A stretch of DNA of 5,408 nucleotides from SAR202 cluster bacterium (lineage in GTDB: Bacteria > Chloroflexota > Dehalococcoidia > UBA3495): NCBI GenBank assembly GCA_009392075.1, contig VFHG01000269.1, forward strand, positions 1-5,408. The letters run 5' to 3'. Below, piece by piece: positions 5,051 through 5,408 of the stretch. The number at the start of each line of letters is the position of its first letter. The stretch's first letter is position 1. The notes below the pieces were generated by a model that did not search any database, was not told the DNA's origin, and saw nothing but the letters and a program-made list of their open reading frames with translations. Made by a program: the position numbers and the translations under genes.

Positions 5051-5408
5051 TTGATCCGCTCCAACGGGATTTTCTATGGCTGGGTGATCGTCGCAGTCAT
5101 GTGGCTGGTCAACTTCTCCACCATGGCCACGGGAAACCTTAGTTTCGGACTGTTCGTGATTTCCATGGGCGATGCCTTGGGAATGAGGCGCAGCCAGTTG
5201 GGTTGGGCTATAACCGCCCGGCGGATCGCCACTGGGGTCTCCAGCTTCTTCGTTCGGCGTCTCATCGACCGATACGGGCCCAGGGTACTCATACCCGCCT
5301 CCGCGGCAATCATCGGCGCGGCCCTAATCGGATTTAACCGGGCCAATGCGCCTTGGCAGATCGTTGCCCTGTTCGGCCTTGCCGGTATGACCGGGTTGGC
5401 TGCCCCCA
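5051..5408 (+). CDS. MFS transporter, N-terminal part, cut by the window end
   Basis: The frame from 5051 to the window edge gives about 119 residues without a stop and runs off the end. IFYGWVIVAVMWLVNF (from residue 7) is the typical first membrane helix of a large MFS subgroup (FYGW at its start). A second helix covers about 57-75, and RRLIDRYGPR (about 75-84) is the loop 2-3 motif A with its D-R-x-G core. Two more hydrophobic segments follow (PASAAIIGAALIGF and IVALFGLAGMTGLAA). This is an inner-membrane secondary carrier, probably for an organic acid or related compound used by the upstream genes. No ATG or GTG lies before the first helix. TTG at 5051 gives a sensible N-terminus, but AGGGG (5045-5049) is too close for a good ribosome site. 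TTG at 5012 is the alternative. The second helix has arginines (TARRIATG) and R replaces the usual glycine before LIDRYG, which is unusual. Confidence 0.8.
   Translation, partial: MIRSNGIFYGWVIVAVMWLVNFSTMATGNLSFGLFVISMGDALGMRRSQLGWAITARRIATGVSSFFVRRLIDRYGPRVLIPASAAIIGAALIGFNRANAPWQIVALFGLAGMTGLAAP

Overview
This window looks like a piece of a moderately GC-rich bacterial chromosome. The content is tandem CaiB/BaiF CoA-transferases, tandem D-threonine-aldolase-like proteins and a 'FYGW'-type MFS transporter. That combination resembles uncultured Chloroflexota (Dehalococcoidia/SAR202-like) genomes. This taxonomic guess is based on gene style only and no marker gene is present.

Layout: two divergent transcription units share a 192-bp intergenic region (2292-2483). 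On the minus strand, reading leftward, are two paralogous genes of the D-threonine aldolase / D-serine dehydratase (DSD1) family: 1179-2291, then 21-1121. They are separated by 57 bp that contain a perfect 9-bp inverted repeat built from 7-bp repeat units. Tandem copies of a related heptad also abut the end of the second gene at 1-21. On the plus strand are two class III (CaiB/BaiF) CoA-transferase genes, 2484-3722 and 3727-5010, only 4 bp apart. They are followed by the 5' part of an MFS transporter (about 5051 to the window edge).

The most striking point is at the catalytic residues. In each paralogous pair one member keeps the family's catalytic residue and the other has lost it. The protein at 21-1121 has the PLP-binding lysine (K51), while its neighbour has threonine at exactly that position (T51). 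The CoA-transferase at 3727-5010 has the catalytic aspartate (D188), while its neighbour has glutamine there (Q179). The simplest reading is two heteromeric enzymes, each made of a catalytic and a degenerate subunit. Both DSD1-like proteins also lack the metal-binding histidine of the classical family.

A working model, by inference, is that the MFS protein imports an organic acid or amino-acid-like compound. The CoA-transferase pair would activate an acid as its thioester, and the PLP protein would act on a hydroxy-amino-acid-like metabolite. The substrate cannot be read from the sequence. No RNA genes, insertion sequences, CRISPR arrays or phage genes were seen.
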